Notes: generated by a model not told the origin, from the letters alone. A stretch of DNA of 37,251 nucleotides from Rikenella microfusus (GCA_022736275.1 DZBJ01000010.1:35840-73090); one strand, 5' to 3'. Shown: positions 14,852 through 24,071, counted from the stretch's first letter. Translations and numbers: made by a program.

Positions 14852-15635
14852 CAGAAATATAAACTACCTGCGTATCTCGGTCACTGACCGCTGCAATCTG
14901 CGCTGCCGGTACTGCATGCCCGAAGAGGGGGTGACACTCCTGAGGCATGAGGATATACTGACTTATGATGAGATCACTGATTTCACACGAGTGGCTGTTG
15001 CTGCCGGCATAGCCAAGGTGCGAATCACCGGCGGTGAGCCACTGGTGCGAAAGGGGGTCACCGATCTTGTCTCAATGCTCTCGGCGATTGAGGGCATCAG
15101 TGATCTGTCGATGACCACCAACGGTATCCTGCTGGCTGAATATGCCCGGCGACTGTCAGCTGCCGGACTGATGAGGGTGAACATCAGCCTTGACACCACT
15201 AACCCTGACAAGTACAGGTACATGACCCGTGGCGGGGATATCAAAGCTCTCTTCAGGGGTATTGAGGCGGCGCAGAAGGCGGGACTGAGGCCTGTCAAAA
15301 TAAACTGCGTCATCAAGAGCAATCCTGATGAGAAGGATGCGCTCGCTGTGGCCGAATACTGTATGAAAGAGGGACTGGAGGTGCGTTTTATAAGGCAGAT
15401 GGACCTTGCTTCCGGAACATTTTCGGTGGTTCACGGTGGCAGTGGCGGTAACTGCGCCAGATGCAACCGGCTGCGCCTGACACCGGAGGGGATTGTCAAA
15501 CCCTGCCTGTTCAGCGATAATGGTTACAGCGTAAGGGAACTGGGTGCCACAGAGGCATTGAGACGGGCAGTGGCAAACAAACCTGAAAAGGGAACAGTAA
15601 ATCATAAAAACGGTTTTTACAATATAGGAGGATAA
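14835..15635 (+). CDS. moaA: Compact GTP 3',8-cyclase MoaA (radical SAM)
   Basis: A 266-residue radical-SAM enzyme that starts molybdopterin synthesis by converting GTP to 3',8-cyclo-GTP. The start is GTG at 14835, overlapping moeA by 17 bp. The SAM cluster is C20-N-L-R-C24-R-Y-C27 and GGEP is at 66-69. The second cluster has the exact family spacing C207-x2-C210-x13-C224, with NRLRL after it. The C-terminal GG that activates the enzyme is kept (265-266). It is about 60 residues shorter than most MoaA proteins (about 320-340). The missing part is the segment between RFI(E)xM and FC..CNRLRLT, here reduced to about 16 residues rich in Gly. There is no frameshift, so it looks like a designed short form. 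I recall similar short forms in Bacteroidetes but cannot check this. Confidence 0.9.
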   Translation: MLDGFDRNINYLRISVTDRCNLRCRYCMPEEGVTLLRHEDILTYDEITDFTRVAVAAGIAKVRITGGEPLVRKGVTDLVSMLSAIEGISDLSMTTNGILLAEYARRLSAAGLMRVNISLDTTNPDKYRYMTRGGDIKALFRGIEAAQKAGLRPVKINCVIKSNPDEKDALAVAEYCMKEGLEVRFIRQMDLASGTFSVVHGGSGGNCARCNRLRLTPEGIVKPCLFSDNGYSVRELGATEALRRAVANKPEKGTVNHKNGFYNIGG

Positions 15636-15638
15636 TCG

Positions 15639-16094
15639 ATGACAAAGCTGACACACACTGATGAGAGCGGCAGGGCGAATATGGTTGATACCGGCGGCAA
15701 GATGGTGCAACACCGTACGGCAACAGCCTCGGGAAGGATAAACATGCTTCCTGAAACGCTTAGGCTGGTGGGTGAGAACATGATGAAAAAGGGAGATGTC
15801 ATCACCGTGGCTGAGATAGCCGGCATTCAGGCCGCCAAACAGTGCGGGTCACTGATACCGCTGTGTCATAATATCATGCTTGACCAGGTCAGGGTCACCC
15901 TGGAGGCAGATGAAAAGGGTATTGCCGCCGTGAGCACCATACGCTGCACAGGCCGCACCGGGGTGGAGATGGAGGCACTGACGGCTGTGACCGTGTCACT
16001 TCTGACGGTTTATGACATGTGCAAGGCCGTTGACAAATCCATGACTATAACAGATATCAGACTCATAAAAAAAGAGAAACATGACATTGCCTGA
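15639..16094 (+). CDS. moaC: Cyclic pyranopterin monophosphate synthase MoaC
   Basis: A 151-residue enzyme that turns the MoaA product 3',8-cyclo-GTP into cyclic pyranopterin monophosphate. The family pattern is clear: LTHTDESGRANMVDTGGK at 4-21, then RTATASGRI, AAKQCGSLIPLCHNI (with the active-site His), GRTGVEMEALTAV and the catalytic DMCKAVDKSM. The C-terminus ends KEKHDIA rather than the usual Lys/Gly-rich tail, because the last codons overlap moaB. It is 3 bp after moaA and overlaps moaB by 14 bp. Confidence 0.95.
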   Translation: MTKLTHTDESGRANMVDTGGKMVQHRTATASGRINMLPETLRLVGENMMKKGDVITVAEIAGIQAAKQCGSLIPLCHNIMLDQVRVTLEADEKGIAAVSTIRCTGRTGVEMEALTAVTVSLLTVYDMCKAVDKSMTITDIRLIKKEKHDIA

Positions 16095-16581
16095 AAAATT
16101 CAAGATACGTGTGATCACGCTTAGTGACAGGGCTCATGCCGGCAGCTACAGGGATCTTAGTGGTCCGGCCGTGGTCAAGTACGTTAAGTATGCAATGGCA
16201 GCCGCAGGATGGGAATATGAGATCAGAACCACAATCCTGCCCGACGACCCTGTTGCACTTAAGGCAGCGCTAACCGAAGTTCCGATGGTTGACCTGATCA
16301 TCACCACCGGAGGGACAGGCATAGGTCCGCGTGACATCACCCCCGATGTTGTAAGGCCGATGCTGACCAGGGAGCTTCCCGGAGTGATGGAGCAGATCCG
16401 GGTCAAATACGGGACAAAGAATCCCGGGGCGCTGCTCAGCCGTGCTGTGGCAGGCGTCATCGGCACAACCCTTATCTACACCCTTCCGGGTTCAGTGAAG
16501 GCGGTGCATGAATACATGGCCGAGATTGTAAAGACCATGGGACATACGTTCTATATGATGTATGGGGTGGATAAGCATTAG
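16081..16581 (+). CDS. moaB: MoaB/MogA-type molybdopterin adenylyltransferase
   Basis: A 166-residue MoCF-domain protein of the MogA/MoaB group, which adenylylates molybdopterin before metal insertion by MoeA. The motif TTGGTGIGPRDITPDV lies around residues 80-95, followed by LPGVMEQIR and the GALLSRAVAG and LPGSVKAV segments that bind pterin and ATP. It is the last gene of the operon. moaD and moaE, needed for the sulfur-transfer step, are not here. Its TAG stop is the first base triplet of a GTCGGCA-type repeat block. Confidence 0.93.
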   Translation: MTLPEKFKIRVITLSDRAHAGSYRDLSGPAVVKYVKYAMAAAGWEYEIRTTILPDDPVALKAALTEVPMVDLIITTGGTGIGPRDITPDVVRPMLTRELPGVMEQIRVKYGTKNPGALLSRAVAGVIGTTLIYTLPGSVKAVHEYMAEIVKTMGHTFYMMYGVDKH

Positions 16582-16728
16582 TCGGCAGTCCACAGTCGGC
16601 AGTCGGCAGCTGAATTAAGAATCGGGAATTAAGAATTAAGAATTGATAATCAGGTGCTTAGGTTGAAGGCCGCGAACTGAAGACTGAAGACTGAAGACTG
16701 AAGACTGAAGACTGAGGACTACTCCCTA
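16579..16728. repeat. Composite 7-bp repeat block between convergent genes
   Basis: From left to right: TAGTCGGCAGTC and more GTCGGCA units, AATTAAG-type units, then ACTGAAG x5 plus ACTGAGG (16676-16717), and CTACTCCCTACTGCC. The left end begins with the moaB stop. At the right end, the DUF5103 gene stop (minus strand) is the TAG in GGCAGTAGGGAGTAG, a string also present at the ppk2 stop. Confidence 0.92.
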
Positions 16729-18018
16729 CTGCCTTCCCCTGGTGTTAACCAGGGAGATTCCCGTAAGCCTGTCATAACGTTTAGACGGATCGCGGAAGTA
16801 GGTGAGGATGAGATAGTCATTCTCGGTCTGCCAGTGACTGCCCTCAAAATGAAATCCCTCCGGATACTCTTTGCCGGAGGGCACGAAGGCATACTCATAG
16901 TTATACACTCCCTGTTTGAGAAGCATCGATGCCTCATAACATCCCCTGGCTGCACTCCATATCATTCTGTTTTCCGGTCCGTATGACCATCCCGTGAAAG
17001 ACCCCGTGACATAGACCGAGCCATCCTTAAGCTCATTATAGGAGGGGAGGGTGAAATAAACCATCACATAGTCTGCATCCCTGTCGGGCTCGTTGCTCTC
17101 TTCCATCGCCACCACGTACCTCCCGTTGAAGTCCTCATTGAAAAACCAGGGCTTGAACTCCCTGTCATCGGATGGCACCAGGAAAACCTGGTAGAGGCCG
17201 TTAAGATACTCGATGGCCCTGACGTACTGCCTCACCTGCCTGATGGTCTTGATATCAAAGAACCTGAATTCGTTACCCCCGGGCAAAAGGGTATTGTCTG
17301 ACATGGTATTGAATTCAAGCCTGCCGCCTCCCACGAAATCAGGCCTGATATTTTTGCTGGACCTGTCCCACCTGCCATTCTGCATCATGGTCAGGGTTAT
17401 CTGCCGGTAAGGGTCCGTCACGCGGAGGCTCCCGGTCGATACTGTGATCTCTGCCTGCTGGTGGGTCTCCGTGGTGCCCGGCTTCATGGGCCGGCGGAAG
17501 GTAACATGTGCTGAGGAGCTTCCCTCACTCACGAAAAAACGCCTTTTGAGCAGGGGTGCTTCGGCATTTCCCTGCGCCCAAACGGTAATGACGTAGTTGC
17601 CCGAGACCAGGAACCGGACATCATCATTGGGAAGCATCAGTGAATAGTGCGTATAATTCACCCTCGTGTTGAATGATGGGAGATAGTCTGTGATCTGATT
17701 TTCTTCGAATCCTTCGAGATAGTCGCTGGTGAAGAGGTCGCTCCTGTTCCAGTCGCGGTCACAGTGAGTAAGGCTGTACCATAGTGTCCCGTCGTCACCG
17801 TCAATGACATCGAAGCGGAGGATTAACCCTTCGCCGTTCCCCATTTGTATGAACGGATATGTCAGTCGCGCTCCTTCCTTCTCAAACCAAATGGTTTTAA
17901 CATTTGGCGCAGCATATTCAGCGCAAGAAAAATCCTGCGCAAAGGAAGAAAAGGATGAAGTTAAGAGATATGATATCGATAAACTTAATATTTTTATCGT
18001 TGCAAAATTTCCGGACAT
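16726..18018 (-). CDS. DUF5103 type IX secretion system plug protein
   Basis: A 430-residue exported protein of family DUF5103, known as the T9SS plug. In Flavobacterium the plug protein closes the periplasmic side of the SprA outer-membrane channel. The start at 18018 (MSGNFATIKIL) gives a proper signal peptide ending FSSFAQ; an upstream in-frame Met at 18126 adds 36 residues that look non-coding. Family features seen are FEKEGARLTYPFIQMG, YSLTHCDRDWNRSDLFTSDY, LEGFEENQI, FNTRVNYTHY and LPNDDVRFLVSGNY, followed by an Ig-like C-terminal part with YVTGSFTGW. It implies a T9SS elsewhere in the genome. None of the secreted hydrolases in the window shows an obvious T9SS sorting domain. The last codons and the stop lie in the repeat block. 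Confidence 0.87.
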   Translation of the reverse strand: MSGNFATIKILSLSISYLLTSSFSSFAQDFSCAEYAAPNVKTIWFEKEGARLTYPFIQMGNGEGLILRFDVIDGDDGTLWYSLTHCDRDWNRSDLFTSDYLEGFEENQITDYLPSFNTRVNYTHYSLMLPNDDVRFLVSGNYVITVWAQGNAEAPLLKRRFFVSEGSSSAHVTFRRPMKPGTTETHQQAEITVSTGSLRVTDPYRQITLTMMQNGRWDRSSKNIRPDFVGGGRLEFNTMSDNTLLPGGNEFRFFDIKTIRQVRQYVRAIEYLNGLYQVFLVPSDDREFKPWFFNEDFNGRYVVAMEESNEPDRDADYVMVYFTLPSYNELKDGSVYVTGSFTGWSYGPENRMIWSAARGCYEASMLLKQGVYNYEYAFVPSGKEYPEGFHFEGSHWQTENDYLILTYFRDPSKRYDRLTGISLVNTRGRQ

Positions 18019-18152
18019 TACAAATAATTTAGGACCAAAGTACAAATTTCCTGCCGCATTGTATAACACCCTTAAGAAATCAAAAAAAGTGATCTTTATT
18101 ACCTCTCTCTGTGAATGTATTAACAATGTATTATAATTGCACTCCCAACGGA

Positions 18153-18165
18153 ATTAAGTCTTAAT
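18153..18165. promoter_or_regulatory. Palindrome before nqrA
   Basis: ATTAAG-T-CTTAAT, a perfect 13-bp inverted repeat ending 6 bp before the nqrA ATG. It could be an operator or a translational element. No convincing TTTG/TAnnTTTG promoter was found; the best is TATAATTG at 18132-18139 with no -33 match. Confidence 0.3.
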
Positions 18166-18171
18166 CAACAT

Positions 18172-19524
18172 ATGTCAAAACTGATCAGATTACGTAAAGG
18201 ATTAAACATCAGGCTTGCCGGCGCCGCGGAGAAGATTCTCCTGCCGGAGGTGGCCGTGACCCGTTTCGGTGTGAGGTTTGCCGACTTCCCGGGTCTCGTT
18301 GCCAGGCTTGAGGTTCAGGAAGGCAGTTCAGTCAGGGCCGGCAGCGTGCTCTTTCATGACAAGGCCTTCCCGGAAATAAAATTTGTCTCACCTGTCAGCG
18401 GGGTGGTTAAGGAGATCGTCCGCGGCGAAAAGCGCCTTCTGACCGAGGTGGTGATTGACCAGGCGGGCAGCGACAGGATTGACTTTGGCGCCGCTGATCC
18501 TCTCAGGCTGACGCGCGAAGAGGTCCGGACAAAGCTTCTCAGTTCGGGGCTATGGCCTGTGATAAGGCAACGGCCGTATCACATCGTGGCCCGGCCTGAT
18601 GCTGTGCCCAGGGCAATATTTATCTCAGCCTTTGACACGGCGCCGCTTGCCCCGGATCTTGATTTCGTCATGGCCAACACCCATGGAAATCATCTCCAGA
18701 CGGGCATCAATGCCCTGTCACGCCTCACTGACGGCAAGATTCATATCTCCAGGGAGGCCGGGGCTGTGAGGGTACCCGAGTTCGACAATCTTAAAAATGT
18801 GGAGTTCCATAGTTTTCAGGGGTCTCACCCAGCCGGTAACGTAGGTGTACAGATACACCATATTGCCCCGGTTGTCAAGGGCGAGGTGGTTTGGACCATC
18901 GACCTCCAGGACGTTGTGGCCCTGGGAAGACTTTTTGCCACAGGATTCCATGACCGCGAGCGGATCATCGTACTGGCAGGTACAGGTGTGCTTCATCCCA
19001 AGTATCACCGCATCAGGACCGGAGCAACTGTCAGCGGCATCCTCGGGGCGAACATGAGGGACGGCTCTCTGAGGGTCATCAGCGGCAATGCACTTACCGG
19101 CAGGAGGATCACTCCCGAAGGTTCGCTGGGCTTCTATGACAACATGGTAACAGTTCTCCCTGAGGGAGACTACAGCGAGTTCTTCGGCTGGGCTACACCG
19201 GGGCTGATGAAATTCAGCTACTGGCGGACATTTGTCTCCAAAATGTTGCCCCGGAAGGAGTATGATCTTGATACCAACATTCACGGCGGCCACAGGGCCT
19301 TCGTTGTAACCGGACACTATGAGAACGTCCTTCCGATGGACATCTATCCCGTCCATCTCCTGAAGGCGATTATGGCCGGCGATGTTGAGCTGATGGAGAA
19401 CCTGGGCATCTATGAGGTGGCTGAGGAGGACTTCGCCCTCTGCGAATATATTGATCCTTCCAAGACCGAGATACAGGAGATCATCCGCAGCGGGATCAAC
19501 CTGATGATAAAAGAGATGAACTAA
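18172..19524 (+). CDS. nqrA: Na+-NQR subunit A
   Basis: A 450-residue cytoplasmic-side subunit of the Na+-translocating NADH:quinone reductase. It begins with the typical RLRKGLNIRLAG and carries the barrel-sandwich-like FVSPVSGVVKEIVRGEKR (about residues 64-81) and the ATGFHDRERIIVLAGTGVLHP region, and ends with CEYIDPSKTEIQEIIR. NqrA contributes to quinone binding. It is the first gene of nqrABCDEF, with 20 bp to nqrB. Confidence 0.96.
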   Translation: MSKLIRLRKGLNIRLAGAAEKILLPEVAVTRFGVRFADFPGLVARLEVQEGSSVRAGSVLFHDKAFPEIKFVSPVSGVVKEIVRGEKRLLTEVVIDQAGSDRIDFGAADPLRLTREEVRTKLLSSGLWPVIRQRPYHIVARPDAVPRAIFISAFDTAPLAPDLDFVMANTHGNHLQTGINALSRLTDGKIHISREAGAVRVPEFDNLKNVEFHSFQGSHPAGNVGVQIHHIAPVVKGEVVWTIDLQDVVALGRLFATGFHDRERIIVLAGTGVLHPKYHRIRTGATVSGILGANMRDGSLRVISGNALTGRRITPEGSLGFYDNMVTVLPEGDYSEFFGWATPGLMKFSYWRTFVSKMLPRKEYDLDTNIHGGHRAFVVTGHYENVLPMDIYPVHLLKAIMAGDVELMENLGIYEVAEEDFALCEYIDPSKTEIQEIIRSGINLMIKEMN

Positions 19525-19544
19525 CTAAAAGGGATGAGCTTGCT

Positions 19545-20702
19545 ATGAATTTCCTGCTTAAAAGAATGAAGAAGATAGAGCCTCTCTTTGAAAAGGGAGG
19601 GCGTCTTGAAAAGTTGCGTTCAGTATATGACGGGTTTGCCACATTCCTTTTTGTTCCTGACAAGGTAACGACGAAAGGGTCTCACATACGGGACTATATG
19701 GACATGAAGCGCACGATGACCGTTGTCATACTGGCGCTGATGCCTGCCCTGCTGTTCGGCGCTTACAACATCGGGCTGCAGCATACCAGGGCGTTCGGCA
19801 TAATCGACTGGACCCTGATGCAGATGTTCTGGTTCGGGTTCCTTAAGATACTTCCTCTTATCATTGTGAGTTATGTCGTGGGGCTGGGCATAGAGTTCAT
19901 TGCCGCACAGATAAGGGGTCACGAGATCAACGAAGGTTACCTGGTCACCGGGATGCTCATACCGCTGATCATGCCTGTTGACGTTCCTCTGTGGATGGTA
20001 GCCCTCTCTGTAGCCTTTGCGGTGATCATAGGCAAGGAGATATTCGGCGGCACAGGTATGAACATACTCAACCCTGCGCTCACGGCGCGGGCCTTCCTTT
20101 TCTTCAGTTATCCGGGATGGATGACGGGTGACAAGGTCTGGATTGAGGGGCTCACAAAGGGAGGAGGCCTTGACGGATTCTCAGGTGCGACACCCCTGGC
20201 GCTGGCCAAGCTCGATGGGTTTGCCCAGATGCCGTCACCGATGGAGATGTTCATCGGTACTATACCTGGGTCAGTAGGCGAGACATCGGTTGTTGCCATA
20301 CTTATCGGAGCATTAGTTCTTCTGGTGACAGGCGTTGGAAGCTGGCGGATAATGCTCAGCATGACGCTTGGCGGACTTGGAATGGGGTTGCTGCTTAACC
20401 TCACGGGAGGGAATGAGTACACACAGATACCTGCATACTATCACCTGATAATGGGCGGCTTTGCCTTCGGTACCGTCTTTATGGCAACTGATCCGGTTTC
20501 AGCGGCACAGACCAGCACCGGAAAGTATATCTACGGAGCCCTGGCGGGGATAATGGTGGTCATCATCAGGGTATTCAACCCGGCATATCCCGAGGGAACA
20601 ATGCTGGCGATCCTTCTGATGAACGTCTTTGCACCGCTGATTGACCATTATGTGGTTCAGGCAAATATCAGGAGAAGGTTAAAAAGAGTTCAGACAGCTT
20701 AA
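19545..20702 (+). CDS. nqrB: Na+-NQR subunit B
   Basis: A 385-residue membrane subunit that carries a covalent FMN and riboflavin and forms part of the sodium path. The flavinylation site is SGAT at residues 213-216 in DGFSGATPLAL, with Thr216 as the predicted FMN acceptor. Other family segments are NILNPALTARAFLFF and MATDPVSAAQT. About ten hydrophobic helices are visible. ApbE, encoded six genes downstream, should attach the FMN. Confidence 0.96.
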   Translation: MNFLLKRMKKIEPLFEKGGRLEKLRSVYDGFATFLFVPDKVTTKGSHIRDYMDMKRTMTVVILALMPALLFGAYNIGLQHTRAFGIIDWTLMQMFWFGFLKILPLIIVSYVVGLGIEFIAAQIRGHEINEGYLVTGMLIPLIMPVDVPLWMVALSVAFAVIIGKEIFGGTGMNILNPALTARAFLFFSYPGWMTGDKVWIEGLTKGGGLDGFSGATPLALAKLDGFAQMPSPMEMFIGTIPGSVGETSVVAILIGALVLLVTGVGSWRIMLSMTLGGLGMGLLLNLTGGNEYTQIPAYYHLIMGGFAFGTVFMATDPVSAAQTSTGKYIYGALAGIMVVIIRVFNPAYPEGTMLAILLMNVFAPLIDHYVVQANIRRRLKRVQTA

Positions 20703-20713
20703 CAATCAACGAG

Positions 20714-21415
20714 ATGAAAGATTTCAGCAACAGATATATAATGGTCTTCTCGGTGGTGATGATTGTCTCAGTCGCCATCCTCCTCTCGCTGACGGCTCTG
20801 CTGCTTCAGCCGATGCAGGAAAAGAATGTGGAGGTAGAAAAGAAGATAAATATACTCTCCTCGATGAATGTGACCTCAACTAAGGCAGACGCGGTTCAGC
20901 TGTATGACAAGTACATCAAGGAGAGTTTCGCTGTCAACACCGAAGGCAGCACCGTTGAAGGGGTCAATGCCTTTAATGTCGTACTTCGCGCAGAGCAGAA
21001 GAAGCCTCTTGCAGACCAGTACCTGCCGGTTTTCATAGCGGTGGCCGACAACGGTGACACACTTCATATCCTTCCCCTGGAAGGAAAAGGCCTTTGGGGG
21101 CCGATATGGGGCTATGTCGCACTTAAAGAGGATATGGAAACCATTGACGGGGTCACATTTGATCATAAGGGAGAGACGCCGGGACTGGGAGCGGAGATCA
21201 ATACAACCGCATTTGAGAGCCAGTTTCCGGGAAAGAATCTCTACCGTGACGGTAAATTCGCAGGCATCAAGGTTTTAAAGGGTGGAGCTGACCCTCGTAG
21301 CCTGTATGAGGTCGACGGTATCTCAGGGGGCACAATCACCAGCAAGGGGCTGGAGCATATGGTGCATGACGGACTCATCAAATATGAAAAATACCTCAGC
21401 CAAAACAGGAAGTAG
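20714..21415 (+). CDS. nqrC: Na+-NQR subunit C
   Basis: A 233-residue subunit with one N-terminal helix (residues 8-32) and a periplasmic FMN domain. The flavinylation motif reads DGISGGTITS (201-210), with Thr207 as the likely FMN acceptor. The usual motif is SGAT, so Ala is replaced by Gly here. Conserved GLWGPIWGY and ETPGLGAEI are intact. It is 2 bp before nqrD. Confidence 0.96.
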   Translation: MKDFSNRYIMVFSVVMIVSVAILLSLTALLLQPMQEKNVEVEKKINILSSMNVTSTKADAVQLYDKYIKESFAVNTEGSTVEGVNAFNVVLRAEQKKPLADQYLPVFIAVADNGDTLHILPLEGKGLWGPIWGYVALKEDMETIDGVTFDHKGETPGLGAEINTTAFESQFPGKNLYRDGKFAGIKVLKGGADPRSLYEVDGISGGTITSKGLEHMVHDGLIKYEKYLSQNRK

Positions 21416-21417
21416 AT

Positions 21418-22071
21418 ATGGAAAATTTAGAAAAGGAGCCGCTCTGGACGGCAAAGACCAAAAAGCTGCTGACAAACCCGCTGGGGATGGAAAACCCCAT
21501 CACAGTGCAGGTGTTGGGAATCTGCTCGGCGTTGGCAGTGACGGTGAAGATGAAACCCGCGATTGTGATGGCCATCTCAGTCACCGTTGTGGTGGCGCTT
21601 TCAAACCTCATCATCGCACTGATGCGCAAATCAATACCCGGCAGGATCAGGATCATCGTCCAGCTGGTGGTTATTGCAGCCCTGGTGATTATCGTTGACC
21701 AGTTCCTGAAAGCCTTCGCCTTTGACGTGAGCAAGCAGCTCTCGGTATTCGTGGGGCTGATCATCACAAACTGTATCATCATGGGAAGGCTGGAAGCCTT
21801 TGCCATGGCAAACAAACCGTGGCCATCGTTCCTTGACGGCGTGGGCAACGGCGCAGGTTACGGCCTGATACTGATCATCGTTTCGTTCTTCCGGGAATTC
21901 CTTGGAAGCGGGAGCATCATGGGATTCCCGGTGATGGAGAAGCTGGGATTATACAACTTCGGCTATGAGGATAACGGCTTCATGATTCTGCCTCCCATGG
22001 CCCTCATTACCGTGGGGCTGATAATATGGTTCCAGCGAAGCCGTAACAAGTCACTGATAGAAAATAAATAA
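21418..22071 (+). CDS. nqrD: Na+-NQR subunit D
   Basis: A 217-residue membrane subunit, paralogous to NqrE. Two conserved Cys (ICSALAVT near 36 and [13 protein letters not shown] near 119) match the positions that, with two from NqrE, bind the intramembrane iron-sulfur centre. The C-terminal part has the expected [12 protein letters not shown] and FREFLGSG. 11 bp to nqrE. Confidence 0.96.
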   Translation: MENLEKEPLWTAKTKKLLTNPLGMENPITVQVLGICSALAVTVKMKPAIVMAISVTVVVALSNLIIALMRKSIPGRIRIIVQLVVIAALVIIVDQFLKAFAFDVSKQLSVFVGLIITNCIIMGRLEAFAMANKPWPSFLDGVGNGAGYGLILIIVSFFREFLGSGSIMGFPVMEKLGLYNFGYEDNGFMILPPMALITVGLIIWFQRSRNKSLIENK

Positions 22072-22082
22072 CATCAGGGGTC

Positions 22083-22700
22083 ATGGAAAACTTACTCAAC
22101 ATATTCGTTAAGTCGATCTTTATCGACAACATGATATTCGCCTACTTCCTGGGCATGTGTTCATACCTGGCAGTGTCGAAGACGGTGAAGACCTCTATGG
22201 GACTGGGCATTGCAGTCACCTTCGTGCTGGTTATAACCGTGCCGGTGAACTTCCTGCTGGAACAGTATATTCTTAAAAAGGGAGCCCTTGTATGGCTAAG
22301 CGACAGTTTTGCAACTCTTGACCTGAGTTTCCTCTCGTTCATCATGTTCATTGCCGTAATCGCCTCAATAGTGCAGCTTGTGGAGATGGTCATCGAGAAA
22401 TCGAGCCCCGCCCTTTATAACTCACTCGGCATCTTCCTCCCGCTGATAGCTGTTAACTGTGCTATCCTTGGAGCATCACTTTTTATGCAGGAGAGGGAGT
22501 ACGCCAACATCGCCGAGGCAACTGCATTCGGACTGGGTTCCGGTATAGGCTGGCTGCTGGCCATCGTGGCACTTGCCGCCATCAGGGAGAAGATGCGGTA
22601 TTCAAATGTGCCGGCACCATTGCGCGGGCTGGGCATCACCTTCATTCTTACCGGACTGATGGGTATAGCGTTCATGAGTTTCCTCGGTATCACACTTTAA
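22083..22700 (+). CDS. nqrE: Na+-NQR subunit E
   Basis: A 205-residue membrane subunit with inverted topology relative to NqrD. The paired Cys are Cys26 ([11 protein letters not shown]) and Cys126 ([13 protein letters not shown]), the second half of the iron site between NqrD and Nqr[10 protein letters not shown] and the terminal FMSFLGITL are typical. 16 bp to nqrF. Confidence 0.96.
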   Translation: MENLLNIFVKSIFIDNMIFAYFLGMCSYLAVSKTVKTSMGLGIAVTFVLVITVPVNFLLEQYILKKGALVWLSDSFATLDLSFLSFIMFIAVIASIVQLVEMVIEKSSPALYNSLGIFLPLIAVNCAILGASLFMQEREYANIAEATAFGLGSGIGWLLAIVALAAIREKMRYSNVPAPLRGLGITFILTGLMGIAFMSFLGITL

Positions 22701-22716
22701 TGAAACACTTACAGAA

Positions 22717-23973
22717 ATGATATTAGGTTTGTCAATTGCAGGCACCGTTCTCATAAGCATTGCGGTATTTGTGCTGGTGATGATACTGCTGGTAATAGTG
22801 CTGCTTTACGCCAGGCAGAAGCTCACACCGCAGGGAGACGTGACACTTAAGATCAATGACCGCGAGATGGTTGTATCGCCCGGCTCGAGCCTGCTCTTGA
22901 CAATGTCAAACAACGGCATATTCCTGCCGTCAGCCTGCGGCGGTGGTGGCACATGCGGCATGTGCAGGTGCCAGATAACCGAGGGCGGCGGGGCCATACT
23001 GCCCACCGAGACAGGTTTCTTCACCCGTCGCGAACAGCATGACCACTGGCGGCTCGGATGCCAGGTCAAGGTGCGCGAGAACATGACTATAAAGGTGCCT
23101 GAAGCCATACTTGGTATTAAGAAATGGGAGTGCGAGGTGGTGTCGAACAGGAACGTCGCAACATTTATTAAGGAGTTCGTGGTGAGGCTGCCCGAAGGTG
23201 AAGACCTCCAATTTAAATCAGGTGAGTATATCCAGATAGATGTACCTAAATACGATGTGGAATTCGGAAGGGATATCGCTGTGGAAGAGGAGTATCGGTC
23301 TGACTGGGACAAATTCAAAATGTGGAACCTGAAGTTGAAGAACACCGAAGAGACTTACAGGGCCTATTCCATGGCTAACTACCCCGCGGAAAAGAACCTC
23401 ATCATATTGAATATACGTATTGCCACCCCGCCATGGGACAATGCCAGGAAACAGTTCATGAACGTCCCTCCGGGGATCTGCTCCACATTCATCTTCTCCC
23501 GCAAGCCCGGGGACAAAGTGTCAATAAGCGGGCCTTACGGCGATTTCCATATCAAGAATACCGATAACGAGATGGTATATATTGGAGGAGGAGCCGGAAT
23601 GGCTCCCCTGAGATCACATATCTTCCACATGCTCAAGACTGAAAAGTCCGGGAGGAAAATCTCATACTGGTACGGTGCGAGGTCGAAGAGAGAAATATTC
23701 TACGAGAATGAGTTCAGGGAGCTGGAGAAGAAGTTCCCGAATTTCAAATTCAATATTGCACTCTCCGAGCCGCTGCCTGAAGATAACTGGAACGGCTACA
23801 CGGGATTCATTCACAAGGTGCTGCTTGACAATTACCTGAGCAAGCTCGATCTGCCTGAGGAGGTGGAGTATTACCTCTGCGGACCACCGGTGATGAACGC
23901 TGCCGTTTTCACCATGCTTGACAACCTCGGTGTGCCGCCGGAGAACATTGCGTTTGATGATTTCGGGGGATGA
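22717..23973 (+). CDS. nqrF: Na+-NQR subunit F, NADH dehydrogenase
   Basis: A 418-residue entry subunit, oxidising NADH. One N-terminal helix (1-32) is followed by a plant-type 2Fe-2S domain with C74-x5-C80-x2-C83 and C115, an FAD domain with RAYSMANY at 215-222, and an NADH domain with [12 protein letters not shown] near 290-301 and [11 protein letters not shown]. The gene ends with FDDFGG. About 100 bp of inverted and 8-bp repeats separates it from apbE. Confidence 0.97.
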   Translation: MILGLSIAGTVLISIAVFVLVMILLVIVLLYARQKLTPQGDVTLKINDREMVVSPGSSLLLTMSNNGIFLPSACGGGGTCGMCRCQITEGGGAILPTETGFFTRREQHDHWRLGCQVKVRENMTIKVPEAILGIKKWECEVVSNRNVATFIKEFVVRLPEGEDLQFKSGEYIQIDVPKYDVEFGRDIAVEEEYRSDWDKFKMWNLKLKNTEETYRAYSMANYPAEKNLIILNIRIATPPWDNARKQFMNVPPGICSTFIFSRKPGDKVSISGPYGDFHIKNTDNEMVYIGGGAGMAPLRSHIFHMLKTEKSGRKISYWYGARSKREIFYENEFRELEKKFPNFKFNIALSEPLPEDNWNGYTGFIHKVLLDNYLSKLDLPEEVEYYLCGPPVMNAAVFTMLDNLGVPPENIAFDDFGG

Positions 23974-23988
23974 TTGTTATGCAGTCAT

Positions 23989-24059
23989 GCGGTCATTCAG
24001 TCTCAGACTGACTATAGATTCGATCTGACCGCAAGACCGCAAGACCGCAGGACCGCAAT
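23989..24059. repeat. Nested inverted repeat and 8-bp array between nqrF and apbE
   Basis: An outer stem GCGGTCA (23989-23995) with TGACCGC (24026-24032) encloses an inner stem TCAGTC-TCA-GACTGA (23997-24011). The right arm runs into four GACCGCAA/GACCGCAG units. It could trim or pause the nqr transcript before apbE. There is no T-tract, so I do not call it an intrinsic terminator. Confidence 0.6.
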
Positions 24060-24071
24060 AGATTTTAATAA

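Noticed and set aside
15400..15470. MoaA shortened by an internal deletion or assembly error
   Set aside because: The frame and the spacing of all metal-binding Cys are intact, so a natural short form is more likely, though read support should be checked.
15156..15713. Minus-strand open frame of 185 codons in moaA/moaC
   Set aside because: It is a shadow of moaA and moaC and lacks recognisable motifs.
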